Positions 1-8,553 of a stretch of DNA of 51,097 nt are shown here, piece by piece. This DNA comes from an uncultured Prevotella sp. GTDB taxonomy: Bacteria > Bacteroidota > Bacteroidia > Bacteroidales > Bacteroidaceae. Under the pieces are notes generated by a model, which did not search any database, was not told the DNA's origin, and saw nothing but the letters and a program-made list of their open reading frames with translations. Position 1 is the first letter of the stretch. Every line of letters starts with the position of its first letter. The position numbers and the translations under genes are program-made. Where the stretch lies: positions 1 through 51,097 of the forward strand of contig UQTI01000012.1 in the NCBI GenBank assembly GCA_900543975.1, read 5' to 3'.

Positions 1-2653
1 GGCCGCCAGCCTTGCAATAGTCGGTGATGGCCTGCTGCATGGTCTGGTCGAAGGTCTTGAAGTCGAAGCCCTTGACAGCACCGATACGTCCCATCTTGCT
101 CTGCTTCTCCTTGCCGAGGATGATGTCGACCGCGCTGTAGAGGTCGGCGTTCATGTAAGCATGGTCAGCAAGAGCAGCCTTGCTCACCGACACGAAGCTG
201 TAGCCAGCCTTAAGGATAGACTGTCCGTGGAGGGCAGGATAATCGAAGGTGTTGCCCTTGATCACCAGCTTCTCGTAGTTGCCGTAGCTGTCGCCATAGC
301 CCGAAGCGTCGTCGTCGGTCCAGGGAATGGCGCGACGAAACTCCTTCATCTTGCCCACATAGCTGATCATCTGCTTGTAGGGCACGCCGTTGTCGTCGTC
401 GGCAAGGAAGCCCGCCTGCTCGTCATCGTTGGAACGGAAATCGTCGGGAGCGCCCGTGCGGTCGAAGCCGTTGACCACGAGCACGGGCTTGGCTGTAGAG
501 GCCGAGGCTATGCCCACCGACAGGATCTCTGACGGGAAGCTTTCGCCACCCTGGTTGAGGGCAGCAATCTTGAAGCTCACCACCTCGTCGGCCGGCACGT
601 CCATGACACACTGGGTCTTCTTCACCACGGTGCCGTTGTCGAAATCGCCGTTGCCTACGCGCTTGTAGACGATATATTTCTCTGCCTTGGCCGTTGGCTC
701 CAGCGGATCGTCCACAGGCTGCCAGCTCAGCTCCACCTGACGCTTGTCGTTAAGCACGGCAGCGAAATGTTCAACGGGGAGAGGCTGCACAACGTAATCG
801 TAGCCATACTGGTCAGAGAGAAACTTAAGGATGCCCTTATAGACTGAGCGGCTCACGGTGAAATGGAACCGTGGGTCGAGGCCATAGCGCATGTCGGCGA
901 AGTTTTCGTGCGACAGCAGCTCCAGGAGCATTGCCGGCACACGGGGTGACCACGCCTCAAAGTAGCGTGAATCCCACATGCCACGGCGTGTCCATTTAGG
1001 CTCGTACAATGTGCGTATGTCGTTGCAGATGCTTGAAAGCACATGGTCGCAGAGGTCGTGGTTGGCAGTGCGTGAGGAGCCGTCGGCGAAGGTGCCGTCA
1101 TACTGGCGCGAGTCGTAGATGCCGAGCGTTCCGATGATAGAGTCGCCGTAGACCGTTCCTGCGTCGCTATGGAAGGCAAACGACAGGTCAACAGGTATGT
1201 TGAGGCCCTTGCTGTCAGGCACCGCCTTGGTGCCGCCTGCGAGCCAGTTGACCCACACGCCGCGGTTCTTATAGTCGTCCGCATATTCGTTCATGCCGTG
1301 TGAGGGCGAGTAGATGCTGTCAGGCACACCCGCCCATTGCATGTAGTAGCGTGCGCCTTCGAGGAAGCGAGGATAGCCGCTCGTCTCGTACGGAATGTTG
1401 AGCTTGGGCTGCCACTCGTTGCGTGGCTTCGGGTCTGTTGCTCGGTCCTTCTTCGAGTTGGGCCAGATGAGGTTGCCGTCGGCTGTGCGGGCGATGTTGC
1501 CCATGCCACCGCCGAAGCGCACGGCATCGGCGGTCACCACGCTGTTCTTGTCCTTGGAGAGGTTCGACAGCACCACCTTGCCCTTTGTGCCTTTGTCGAA
1601 GGCGAAGGTGCCGAGGTAGATCCATGTGCCGCCACCCATCTGCTGGTTCACGGCAAACTCGGTCTTGCCATCCTTGTGGTAGACGGTATAATGTGCGTCG
1701 GACGTGCTGTTGGGCAGCGTCTTGTAAGACACATACACGGCATACTCGCGGTCCACGGGCATGTCGGGTGTCCAGCTTATTGTGCTCTCCTGGTTCTTTT
1801 TCGTCACGGCATCGGCCACACGGAACGAGCCTTCGGCGAAGGGGTTCTCAAAGTCCTTATATTCGGGTCTGAGGTAAGCGAAGCCCTGTCCCTCGCCCTT
1901 TGTCCACGCCTTGGCGCCGTTGGTCTCGGCATAGACAGAGTGGTCCTTGGCCACGGTGCCGTCGGCCTGCTTCACGGGCATGTTGGCATCGTTGTCTACC
2001 ACCACCTCATAGGGGTTGGTGTCGCGCTCACGCGGTGTCATGACAACGGCACCGGCGTTTTGCAGCATCGGTATGACGTAAGGCAGGACGTAGCTCTGCG
2101 TATATTTGTCCTCCACGCTCTGGAACATGCGTCCGCGCTGCCACTCCCATCGTGCCAGGCCCTGCTGATAGTAGAGACCGTGGCTCTGCCACATGGCAAT
2201 GTGCTTGCCGTCGAGTCCGTGAGTCGGGTCGTAGGGTCGGCTGAGGTTGCGCACCAGCGGTGTGCCTTTAGGCTGTGTGAACGCCTGTCGCTTGTCCTTG
2301 CCTTTGAGGTCGGAGCGCAGGATGAGGTCTTTGAGGTCTTTGCGGTCGGCAATGATGGTGATTTTCTTGTTGGCCAACTGCTCTGGCAGCACGCCTCTCA
2401 CCTGGTCCATTATCGACATGTAGCTGTCCTTGCGTATGGGCAGATACGTTAGGTTGCGGCTGGCGAAGAGTTTTAGAGAGTCGCCCACCACGGCTGTAGA
2501 GTCAACGGTGATGCGTCCTGTCTGTACGCCCACGGCGCACTTGTTGAGGACCTGCTCCACAGCTGTTTTCTCGCTGTCATTGATCTGCTGTGCGTGTGAT
2601 GCTGCAGGCAGACAAAGCATGGCGATGATGCTTGATGTTAATAAATTGTTCAT
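1..2653 (-). CDS. Exported N-acetylmuramoyl-L-alanine amidase-like protein with inserted golvesin-type domain, 3' end cut by window
   Basis: Open from ATG at 2653 to the window edge without a stop (about 884 residues visible); the C-terminus is missing. The start MNNLLTSSIIAMLCLPAASHA is a signal peptide, so the protein is exported. Residues about 147-230 (GKHIAMWQSHG, then MLQNAGAVVMTPRERD) and about 450-580 (SPSHGMNEY, FAFHSDAG, MLLELLSHENF) look like the two halves of an Amidase_3 fold. They are split by a beta-rich segment at about 268-385 that resembles the golvesin/xanthan-lyase C-terminal-like domain of Bacteroidetes. Residues about 622-717 look like a fibronectin type III domain. Relatives are often named xanthan lyase, but the motifs favour cleavage of peptide stems from peptidoglycan. 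It lies 236 bases downstream of the transglutaminase gene on the same strand, with a repeat between. The family call is from motifs only; catalytic activity is inferred. Confidence 0.75.
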   Translation of the reverse strand, partial: MNNLLTSSIIAMLCLPAASHAQQINDSEKTAVEQVLNKCAVGVQTGRITVDSTAVVGDSLKLFASRNLTYLPIRKDSYMSIMDQVRGVLPEQLANKKITIIADRKDLKDLILRSDLKGKDKRQAFTQPKGTPLVRNLSRPYDPTHGLDGKHIAMWQSHGLYYQQGLARWEWQRGRMFQSVEDKYTQSYVLPYVIPMLQNAGAVVMTPRERDTNPYEVVVDNDANMPVKQADGTVAKDHSVYAETNGAKAWTKGEGQGFAYLRPEYKDFENPFAEGSFRVADAVTKKNQESTISWTPDMPVDREYAVYVSYKTLPNSTSDAHYTVYHKDGKTEFAVNQQMGGGTWIYLGTFAFDKGTKGKVVLSNLSKDKNSVVTADAVRFGGGMGNIARTADGNLIWPNSKKDRATDPKPRNEWQPKLNIPYETSGYPRFLEGARYYMQWAGVPDSIYSPSHGMNEYADDYKNRGVWVNWLAGGTKAVPDSKGLNIPVDLSFAFHSDAGTVYGDSIIGTLGIYDSRQYDGTFADGSSRTANHDLCDHVLSSICNDIRTLYEPKWTRRGMWDSRYFEAWSPRVPAMLLELLSHENFADMRYGLDPRFHFTVSRSVYKGILKFLSDQYGYDYVVQPLPVEHFAAVLNDKRQVELSWQPVDDPLEPTAKAEKYIVYKRVGNGDFDNGTVVKKTQCVMDVPADEVVSFKIAALNQGGESFPSEILSVGIASASTAKPVLVVNGFDRTGAPDDFRSNDDEQAGFLADDDNGVPYKQMISYVGKMKEFRRAIPWTDDDASGYGDSYGNYEKLVIKGNTFDYPALHGQSILKAGYSFVSVSKAALADHAYMNADLYSAVDIILGKEKQSKMGRIGAVKGFDFKTFDQTMQQAITDYCKAGG

Positions 2654-2744
2654 TGTGCTTTTTCTTTTTCGCGCCTTTCGCGCGTTTTTGTCTTTTTTGC
2701 GAATGGTCAATAACCAACTTTTATTCTTATATTTACATTGCGCT

Positions 2745-2881
2745 TCGCGCTTGATTTTTTAAAAACATTAATGTCCATTAATGCCCCATTAATTATCATT
2801 AATATGCGCTTCGCGCGGAAAAATTTAATGTCCATTAATGTTTAATTAATGGAATTTAATGTCTAAAACCGCGCGAAGCGC
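2745..2881. repeat. Hairpin repeat: GCGCTTCGCGC palindromes around CATTAATG repeats
   Basis: This AT-rich spacer contains GCGCTTCGCGCGG at 2806-2818 and its exact reverse complement at 2869-2881 (13 bp), plus a further GCGCTTCGCGC near 2751. Between them are several copies of CATTAATG or close variants. The same architecture recurs at 9503-9659. It lies just past the 3' end of the transglutaminase gene, so it may act as a terminator or processing structure. That role is inferred. Confidence 0.75.
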
Positions 2882-2889
2882 AAAATCCG

Positions 2890-4245
2890 TTATTCTCTTT
2901 CGAGCACCTCCAGGTTCCACTTCCACTTGTCAAAGTAGAGGTTGCCTCCAGCCCATTCTACCTCGCCACGCTGGAAGTCGACGGTCTCGCTGCGCGGATA
3001 CTGCTTTGCAGGATAGAGCGGACAGCCGAAGTCGTTGTTCACAACCATGCGGAACGAGTCGATGCCGCCCAAGAAGAAAAAGGTCTCCTTCTCGTTCTTG
3101 GCGTAGGCAGGGATGCCGAACGACATGTCTACAGGCACCCATCCGAGGTCTTGAATGTAGATCTCGCCCCAGTCGTGTAGGTTCTCGTCGCCCGGGTGCA
3201 GCATGAAGCCGCTCTGGAAATGTCCTGGTATGCCTATGGAGCGGCAAAGCGTCAGGAAGAGGAGCGTCACCTGTCCGCAGTCGCCGTGGTTGTTGGCCAG
3301 CACATACTCGGGAATGTTCTCTATGGTCGAATATTCGCGTGCCGACGCCCATGGAAAGTTCTCGTCAATCCACTTGAAGATGCGTCGTGCCTTGGCCAAA
3401 GGTGTGGTGGCGCCAGCCGTGAGACGCTCTGCGAGGGCGCGTATCTGCGGTGTGAACACGATGTGTTGGTCGCGCTCAGAGGTGTAGGTCTTGTAGAGCG
3501 GCGTGGTGGTGTCGTAGGCCTTTACGTTGGCTGTGTCGAGGTCGAACCATGCGCCGTAGGCATCAAACTCAAACTCCTCGCTGAAGACCGTGGGCTTGCC
3601 AGCCTCTGCCTTCTTCTCCATATAGACCGTAGAGTGGGCATAGGTCATGGGCGAGCGCTGATAGTCGGGCTGGCTGGTAGAGAGCAGCTTGACGTTCTGC
3701 TGGCGCATGACGTCGGTGCGTGGCATGGGCAGCCAGCAGCGTACGGTCTCGCCCGCCGGCACCACATCGGGTTTCACCGTTACGGTGTAGCGTATGCGGA
3801 AATGCTTTGGGTCGCCCAGACGCCCTTTGGCGCGGCTTGCCTGCTTCATGATGGCGCGTGTGTTGTCGGAGCGCACCTTCTGGTCGCCGTCGCGTCCCGG
3901 CGTGTCGCGCTTGGCCTTCAGCGCGGCACATGCCTTGTTTATGCGGAACAGGTTTGGGGCGGCGTTATTGAAATAGCGTTTCTCGCCGTCTATGACCCTA
4001 CACTCCAGCTCTCCTGTCTTCTCCCACTCGTCCATCTGCCGGTCGGTGACGTCGGGGATGTATTTGCGGATATACTCCTTCACCTGGTCGCGTGTCTTCG
4101 AGAAGTCGGTGAGCAGACGGTGGTGCAGGTCAGCCTCCCACGAATATTTGCCGTCGGCGGGCTGCATGATGTAAGGCGTTTGCGCCGTGGTAGCCGTTGC
4201 CGATGCCACAAGCAGCAAAGCCGTAAGAATGGTTCTTGTTTTCAT
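2890..4245 (-). CDS. Exported transglutaminase-like (papain-fold) protein
   Basis: A 451-residue protein with signal peptide MKTRTILTALLLVASATATTA. The open frame extends upstream, but ATG 4245 is chosen because it begins the signal peptide and lies 5 bases after the preceding gene's stop; longer starts would overlap that gene. The transglutaminase-core triad is visible: Cys323 in NHGDCGQ, His357 in LHDWGEIY and Asp373 in VPVDMSFG. Bacterial members of this fold are usually proteases, peptidases or amidases rather than cross-linking enzymes. The N-terminal 200 residues include a beta-rich region typical of secreted Bacteroidetes members. The operon with a serine hydrolase and symporter, opposite NamZ, suggests a role in trimming peptides released from peptidoglycan. 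That substrate is inference. Confidence 0.85.
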   Translation of the reverse strand: MKTRTILTALLLVASATATTAQTPYIMQPADGKYSWEADLHHRLLTDFSKTRDQVKEYIRKYIPDVTDRQMDEWEKTGELECRVIDGEKRYFNNAAPNLFRINKACAALKAKRDTPGRDGDQKVRSDNTRAIMKQASRAKGRLGDPKHFRIRYTVTVKPDVVPAGETVRCWLPMPRTDVMRQQNVKLLSTSQPDYQRSPMTYAHSTVYMEKKAEAGKPTVFSEEFEFDAYGAWFDLDTANVKAYDTTTPLYKTYTSERDQHIVFTPQIRALAERLTAGATTPLAKARRIFKWIDENFPWASAREYSTIENIPEYVLANNHGDCGQVTLLFLTLCRSIGIPGHFQSGFMLHPGDENLHDWGEIYIQDLGWVPVDMSFGIPAYAKNEKETFFFLGGIDSFRMVVNNDFGCPLYPAKQYPRSETVDFQRGEVEWAGGNLYFDKWKWNLEVLERE

Positions 4246-4250
4246 AGCTT

Positions 4251-5438
4251 CTACTTTATTATTGCTCCCGCCACCGCGTTGGCCACATAAGAACGGAGAG
4301 CAATGCAGCTGCCCTCGTTGGTGGGATGCACGGCGTTGGTGAGGAGGATGATGCTTATGTCGTTGACGGGGTCGATGACGATGCTGGTGCCTGTGAAGCC
4401 TGTGTGGCCGTAGGTCTCGGGCGAGAGGAGGTCGCCGGTGTTGTTGGCGTAGGGTGACCACACGTCCCATCCGAGGGCGCGTCCCCACTCGGCACGGGCT
4501 CTGGGCACGGTGCGCATGGTCTTCACGGCAAGAGGTGAGAGAATGCGGTGGCCGTTCCACTCGCCACCGTTCTGCAGGGCGGCGCACAAGATGGCCACGT
4601 CGTCGGCTGTCGTGAACACGCCGGCGTTGCCCGAGATGCCGCCGTTCATGATGCCGGCCAGGGGGTCGTGCACATAGCCGAGCAGACACTTGCCGTTGGC
4701 CTGTTTCTCTGTGGGAGCGCAGCGCTTGGCCATCTCCTTCGACGGGTTATAGTCGGTGTTCTTCATGCCGAGCACGTCGAACACATGGTGGTGGGCATAC
4801 TGTTGCAGATCCTCGCCCGACACGGTCTCGATGATGCGCTGCAGGGTTATGAAGTTGAGACAGCTGTAGGTCATGTCAGAGCCCGGGGCGAAGTTGCGCT
4901 TGCAGTGGGATATATAGTCGATCAGTCCGTCGCGGTTAGGCGCACCATATTTCTCCTTCAGCATGTTGGCGTCGGCATAGGCGGGCAGACCCGAGGTGTG
5001 GGTCATGAGGTCAATTATGCGTATGGCTGTCTTGCCACCCTTCTCGTCGGTCCAGCCCTCGAAGCCCGGGACATACTGGTCCACGCGGTCCTGAAGACGG
5101 ATCTTGCCCTGGTCTATGAGCGTCATGGCACACACGGCTGTCGACATGGCCTTTGAGCACGACGCCATGTCGAACACGGTGGTTTCGGTCATGGGCTCGT
5201 TCTTGGGATAGACGCGCTTGTTGCCGTAGGCTTTGATGTAGGCCATCTTGCCATGGCGCACCACGGCGAGCACGGCACCCGGAATGTTCTTGTTGTCGAT
5301 GGCTTTGTTTATGGCGGCATCGGCGTTTTGCAGGCGTGTGGCGTCGAGGCCCACGCTCTCAGAACTTACGCGCTCCAAGGTCTGTGCCTGTGATGTGGCG
5401 CAGAGGAGCGAGAATAAAAGGATGAATAGATGTTTCAT
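4251..5438 (-). CDS. Exported serine hydrolase of the class C beta-lactamase family, possible AmiE-like amidase
   Basis: 395 residues starting at MKHLFILLFSLLCATSQAQ, a clear signal peptide; the frame extends 11 codons upstream with a less likely start. The serine hydrolase motifs are present: SxxK as Ser93-Cys-Ser-Lys96, Tyr191-Ser-Cys as the YxN-like motif, and HTG at 345-347. Relatives include AmpH, EstB and the Bacillus subtilis AmiE (YbbE), an N-acetylmuramoyl-L-alanine amidase encoded beside NamZ. A divergent NamZ gene is also close here, so an AmiE-like role in removing stem peptides from MurNAc is plausible. A D,D-peptidase or esterase role cannot be excluded. Its stop is 5 bases from the transglutaminase start and its start is 48 bases after the symporter, so one operon is likely. 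Confidence 0.85.
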   Translation of the reverse strand: MKHLFILLFSLLCATSQAQTLERVSSESVGLDATRLQNADAAINKAIDNKNIPGAVLAVVRHGKMAYIKAYGNKRVYPKNEPMTETTVFDMASCSKAMSTAVCAMTLIDQGKIRLQDRVDQYVPGFEGWTDEKGGKTAIRIIDLMTHTSGLPAYADANMLKEKYGAPNRDGLIDYISHCKRNFAPGSDMTYSCLNFITLQRIIETVSGEDLQQYAHHHVFDVLGMKNTDYNPSKEMAKRCAPTEKQANGKCLLGYVHDPLAGIMNGGISGNAGVFTTADDVAILCAALQNGGEWNGHRILSPLAVKTMRTVPRARAEWGRALGWDVWSPYANNTGDLLSPETYGHTGFTGTSIVIDPVNDISIILLTNAVHPTNEGSCIALRSYVANAVAGAIIK

Positions 5439-5486
5439 GTTTTTTTTGTGACAATTGTTCTTTTTTGACAATTCTATATAAAATCT

Positions 5487-6947
5487 TTATTTCTCTTCTT
5501 TCTTGATCAGCAGACACAGGCCGATGAAGGTGAACAGGGCGTTGAAGATCAGCAGCTCATAGCTAAACTTGTAGCCGTTGAACCACGCCTCCGAGTTGGT
5601 CTGCAGAATGTAGCAGAGCACGGGCGCCACGATGGCGGCCAGGGGCACATAGCGGTCGCGCACCTTCTTCTTCATGAATATGCCGAAGGCAAACATGCCG
5701 AGGATGGGGCCGTAGGTGTAGCTCGCCAGCACATAGACAGCGTTGATGACGCTCGTGTTGTTGAGCAGGCCGATAACGAAGATCACGACGGCCATGAGCA
5801 CAGCCATGCCCACATGCACCTTCTTGCGCACGGCGGTCAGGTGGTCGGCGCTGTCGCCATCCTTGGCACCCTTCTTGTCGGCTTGCAGGATGTCGAGGGT
5901 GAACGAGGTGGTGAGGGCGGTGAGGGCAGAGCCGGCAGCCGAGTAGGCCGATGAGAAGAGGCCCACGATGAACAGAATGCCGACGATGAGCGGCAGGGCG
6001 TTGCTTGTTGCCACGGCGGGGAACAGGTTGTCGCCCCGCTCGTCTATGCCCACCTTGGCGGCAAACATGTAGAGGAGCACGCCGAGCATGAGGAACAGCA
6101 GGTTGATGAAAAACTGGCACACGATGCTCACGATCATGTTCTTCTGCGAGTCGCGGTAGTTTTGGCAGTTGAGGTTACGCTGCATCATGTCCTGGTCGAG
6201 GCCTGTCGTGGCTATCATAGTGAACACGCCGGCGAGGAACTGCTTGAAGAAGAAGCGTCCGTCGTTGACGTCGTCGAAGAAGAATATGCGGCTATGGTCG
6301 CTGCTGAAGATGGCGCCTGTGATGTCGGTGAAGCCGAGGTCGAGACGTGACGATATGAACACGATGCAGAGCACCACGGAGAGCACGAGGCAGAGCGACT
6401 TGAGCACGTCGGTCCAGATGATCGACTTCACGCCGCCGCGGAAGGTGAACAGCCACACCACCAGCACCGTGAGAGCCACGTTGAGGGCGAAGGGCAGACC
6501 GGCAGGCTCAAACACCAGCAGCTGCAGCGTCAGACACACCAGGAACAGGCGCACCGAGGCTCCCAACATCTTGGAGATGAAGAAGAACCACGCACCTGTC
6601 TTATACGATTTCACGCCGAAACGGTCTTCAAGATACTGGTACACCGACACGAGGTTCATCTTGTAGAACAGCGGCACCAGCACGAAGGCTATGATCATCT
6701 GGCCTACGACGAAGCCCATGACCATCTGCAGGTAGGAGAAACCTTTCTCGTCGACCATGCCAGGCACCGACACGAAGGTCACACCCGAGATGAACGAGCC
6801 CATGGTGGCTATGGCAACGATATACCACGGCGACTTGCGTGAGCCGAAGAATCCCTTGCTGTCGGTCTTGCGGCCGGCAAGATAGGAAACGGTGAACAAC
6901 AGAATAAAGTAAGCCAGTACGGTTGCGGCGATTGTTAATGGAGTCAT
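5487..6947 (-). CDS. Sodium/solute symporter (SSS family), candidate amino-sugar or MurNAc importer
   Basis: 486 residues with about 13 hydrophobic segments. The N-terminus (MTPLTIAATVLAYFILLF) and the conserved region FFGSRKSPWYIVAIATMGSF are typical of the sodium:solute symporter family, which imports sugars, sialic acid, proline and similar solutes at the inner membrane. ATG 6947 is chosen over an upstream ATG at 7010 because the extra 21 residues are polar and a -7 promoter box lies at 7008-7015, putting the likely transcript start downstream of 7010. It is first in the operon with the AmiE-like and transglutaminase-like genes and divergent from NamZ. Import of MurNAc or a peptidoglycan fragment is therefore the favoured inference; the sequence alone does not show the substrate. 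Confidence 0.85.
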   Translation of the reverse strand: MTPLTIAATVLAYFILLFTVSYLAGRKTDSKGFFGSRKSPWYIVAIATMGSFISGVTFVSVPGMVDEKGFSYLQMVMGFVVGQMIIAFVLVPLFYKMNLVSVYQYLEDRFGVKSYKTGAWFFFISKMLGASVRLFLVCLTLQLLVFEPAGLPFALNVALTVLVVWLFTFRGGVKSIIWTDVLKSLCLVLSVVLCIVFISSRLDLGFTDITGAIFSSDHSRIFFFDDVNDGRFFFKQFLAGVFTMIATTGLDQDMMQRNLNCQNYRDSQKNMIVSIVCQFFINLLFLMLGVLLYMFAAKVGIDERGDNLFPAVATSNALPLIVGILFIVGLFSSAYSAAGSALTALTTSFTLDILQADKKGAKDGDSADHLTAVRKKVHVGMAVLMAVVIFVIGLLNNTSVINAVYVLASYTYGPILGMFAFGIFMKKKVRDRYVPLAAIVAPVLCYILQTNSEAWFNGYKFSYELLIFNALFTFIGLCLLIKKEEK

Positions 6948-7007
6948 ACGATTCTTTTTGTTGTGAGTGTAATTATAATTTAGGATAAATAAAAATCTTT
7001 TGTCGTG

Positions 7008-7015
7008 CAAAGGTA
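7008..7015 (-). promoter_or_regulatory. Promoter -7 box (TACCTTTG) of the symporter operon
   Basis: On the minus strand this reads TACCTTTG, matching the Bacteroidetes TAnnTTTG box. The predicted transcript start near 7001 gives a leader of about 54 bases before ATG 6947. No TTTG at the ideal upstream spacing is visible. Confidence 0.6.
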
Positions 7016-7119
7016 GCTTGTTTTTAACAAAAACGTGAAAGATGGAGCAAATAAAATAAGATTAAACGTGGAAAAATAAAAAATTGTAAGAACTTGTGTG
7101 CTCTTTGTGCGCTTTTTAT

Positions 7120-7127
7120 TATATTTG
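7120..7127 (+). promoter_or_regulatory. Promoter -7 box (TATATTTG) of namZ
   Basis: TATATTTG fits TAnnTTTG. A TTTG lies at 7104-7107 but is too close to be a normal -33 element. The predicted start near 7134 gives an untranslated leader of about 139 bases, long for this group. With the box at 7008-7015 it forms a compact divergent promoter region, about 105 bases between the two boxes. Confidence 0.55.
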
Positions 7128-7133
7128 CAGTCT

Positions 7134-7200
7134 TAAAGGGACCGTGTGGAGGCTTCTTCTAAGCTGACGGCATGGGCCGCACCCTGTAAAACTCAAACGT
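7134..7200 (+). ncRNA. Possible structured 5' leader of namZ
   Basis: The leader can form a closing stem GTGTGG (7144-7149) with CCGCAC (7177-7182) around an inner hairpin GCTT (7152-7155) with AAGC (7161-7164), loop CTTCT. The stretch is much more GC-rich than the surrounding spacer. It could be a regulatory leader or riboswitch-like element. No known class was recognised and no conservation data are available here. Confidence 0.3.
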
Positions 7201-7272
7201 TATAAACCTATTATTTATTCTCAAGGTGTGTTGAAAAGAATACCGCCTAAACAAAAAAACAAAAATCAGAGT

Positions 7273-8517
7273 ATGTTCAAAATCATTCTCGGCCTTATCA
7301 CGGCAGTGGTGGCCTCACTGCATGTAACACCCGCACAAGCGGCACAGAAAGCCAACGAAACCGATGCCACAACATCGGCCACTTATGTCCTCTCAACATC
7401 TGCAAAGGCACAGAAGGCTGTGGTCACGGGAGCGGAGCGCACATCAGAGTATCTGAAGCTGCTCAAGGGCAAGCGCGTGGCGCTGTTCTCAAACCAGACG
7501 GGTGTGGTGGGCAACAAGCATGTGCTCGACGTGCTGCTTGAGAACAAGGTTAACGTGGTGACAATTTTCTCACCCGAGCACGGATTCCGTGGCAAGGCCG
7601 ATGCCGGCGAAAAGGTGAGCAGCTCTGTGGACGAGAAGACAGGTGTCAACATCTACTCGCTCTACGGCGTGAAGGGTGGAGCACCCGACGATGCCGAGAT
7701 GCAGAAGTTTGACGTGCTCGTGAGCGACATTCAGGACGTGGGCCTGCGCTTCTACACCTATTATGTAACGATGGAGCGACTGATGGACCGCTGCGCCGAG
7801 TATGGCAAGAAGATGATCGTGCTCGACCGTCCCAACCCTAACGGCATGTATGTGGACGGCCCGCTGCTCGATATGAAATACAAGAGTGGCGTGGGCTCGC
7901 TGCCCATTCCCGTGGTTCACGGCATGACGCTCGGTGAGCTGGCGCTCATGATCAACGGCGAGGGATGGCTGAAGGAAGGTCGCAAGTGTGACCTCAAGGT
8001 GGTGAAATGTCTCAACTACAATCACCAGACACGTTACCGTCTGCCCGTCATACCGTCGCCCAACCTGCCTAACATGACGTCGATCTACCTCTATCCCTCG
8101 CTCTGCTATTTCGAGGCTACCGACGTGAGCCTGGGCCGCGGCACCGACAAGCCGTTCCAGCAGTTTGGACATCCCGACATGAAGGGCTATGCCTACTCGT
8201 TCACACCCGAGAGCCGCGAGGGTGCAAAGAACCCGCCGCAGCTCGGCCACACCTGCTACGGACGTGACCTCTCGCAGATGAGCGATGATGAGATCATTGA
8301 CAAGAAGCTCGACCTCACATATCTTATCGAGGCTTACCGCGCGGTAAACACCGGCGACAAGTTCTTCACATCGTTCTTCGAGAAGCTCATCGGTGTCGAC
8401 TGGGTGCGCACCATGATTGAGGAGGGCAAGAGCGCCGACGAGATCAGAGCCCGCTGGATGCCCGACGTAGAGAAGTTTAAGAAGCAGCGCAAGCCTTATC
8501 TGCTCTACAAGGAGTGA
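7273..8517 (+). CDS. namZ: Exported exo-beta-N-acetylmuramidase (NamZ/DUF1343 family)
   Basis: 414 residues. ATG 7273 begins a signal peptide (MFKIILGLITAVVASLHVTPAQA); a GTG at 7228 in the same frame would add a basic, non-signal extension. The DUF1343 signature is clear: GKRVALFSNQTGVVG at about 66-80, IFSPEHGFRG at about 98-107 with Glu102 and His103, then VLDRPNPNG. The B. subtilis founding member releases MurNAc from the non-reducing end of peptidoglycan fragments, and Bacteroidetes such as Tannerella have homologues for MurNAc scavenging. The product is probably periplasmic. It is 36 bases upstream of an AraC regulator and divergent from a symporter operon, which fits a sugar-acquisition locus. 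The family call is strong; MurNAc as substrate is inherited from the family. Confidence 0.9.
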   Translation: MFKIILGLITAVVASLHVTPAQAAQKANETDATTSATYVLSTSAKAQKAVVTGAERTSEYLKLLKGKRVALFSNQTGVVGNKHVLDVLLENKVNVVTIFSPEHGFRGKADAGEKVSSSVDEKTGVNIYSLYGVKGGAPDDAEMQKFDVLVSDIQDVGLRFYTYYVTMERLMDRCAEYGKKMIVLDRPNPNGMYVDGPLLDMKYKSGVGSLPIPVVHGMTLGELALMINGEGWLKEGRKCDLKVVKCLNYNHQTRYRLPVIPSPNLPNMTSIYLYPSLCYFEATDVSLGRGTDKPFQQFGHPDMKGYAYSFTPESREGAKNPPQLGHTCYGRDLSQMSDDEIIDKKLDLTYLIEAYRAVNTGDKFFTSFFEKLIGVDWVRTMIEEGKSADEIRARWMPDVEKFKKQRKPYLLYKE

Positions 8518-8553
8518 AAACAAAAAAGAAAAAAGAAAAAAATATCGTGCGAT

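Noticed and set aside
1337..2452. 371-codon open frame on the plus strand
   Set aside because: It is the mirror of the amidase-like gene, which has a signal peptide and recognisable motifs.
4246..4689. N-terminal extension of the transglutaminase-like frame to 4689
   Set aside because: It overlaps the serine hydrolase gene, is Arg/His-rich and lies ahead of a clear signal peptide at 4245.
6948..7010. Upstream ATG for the symporter
   Set aside because: The likely transcript start near 7001 lies inside the extension, and the added residues are not membrane-like.
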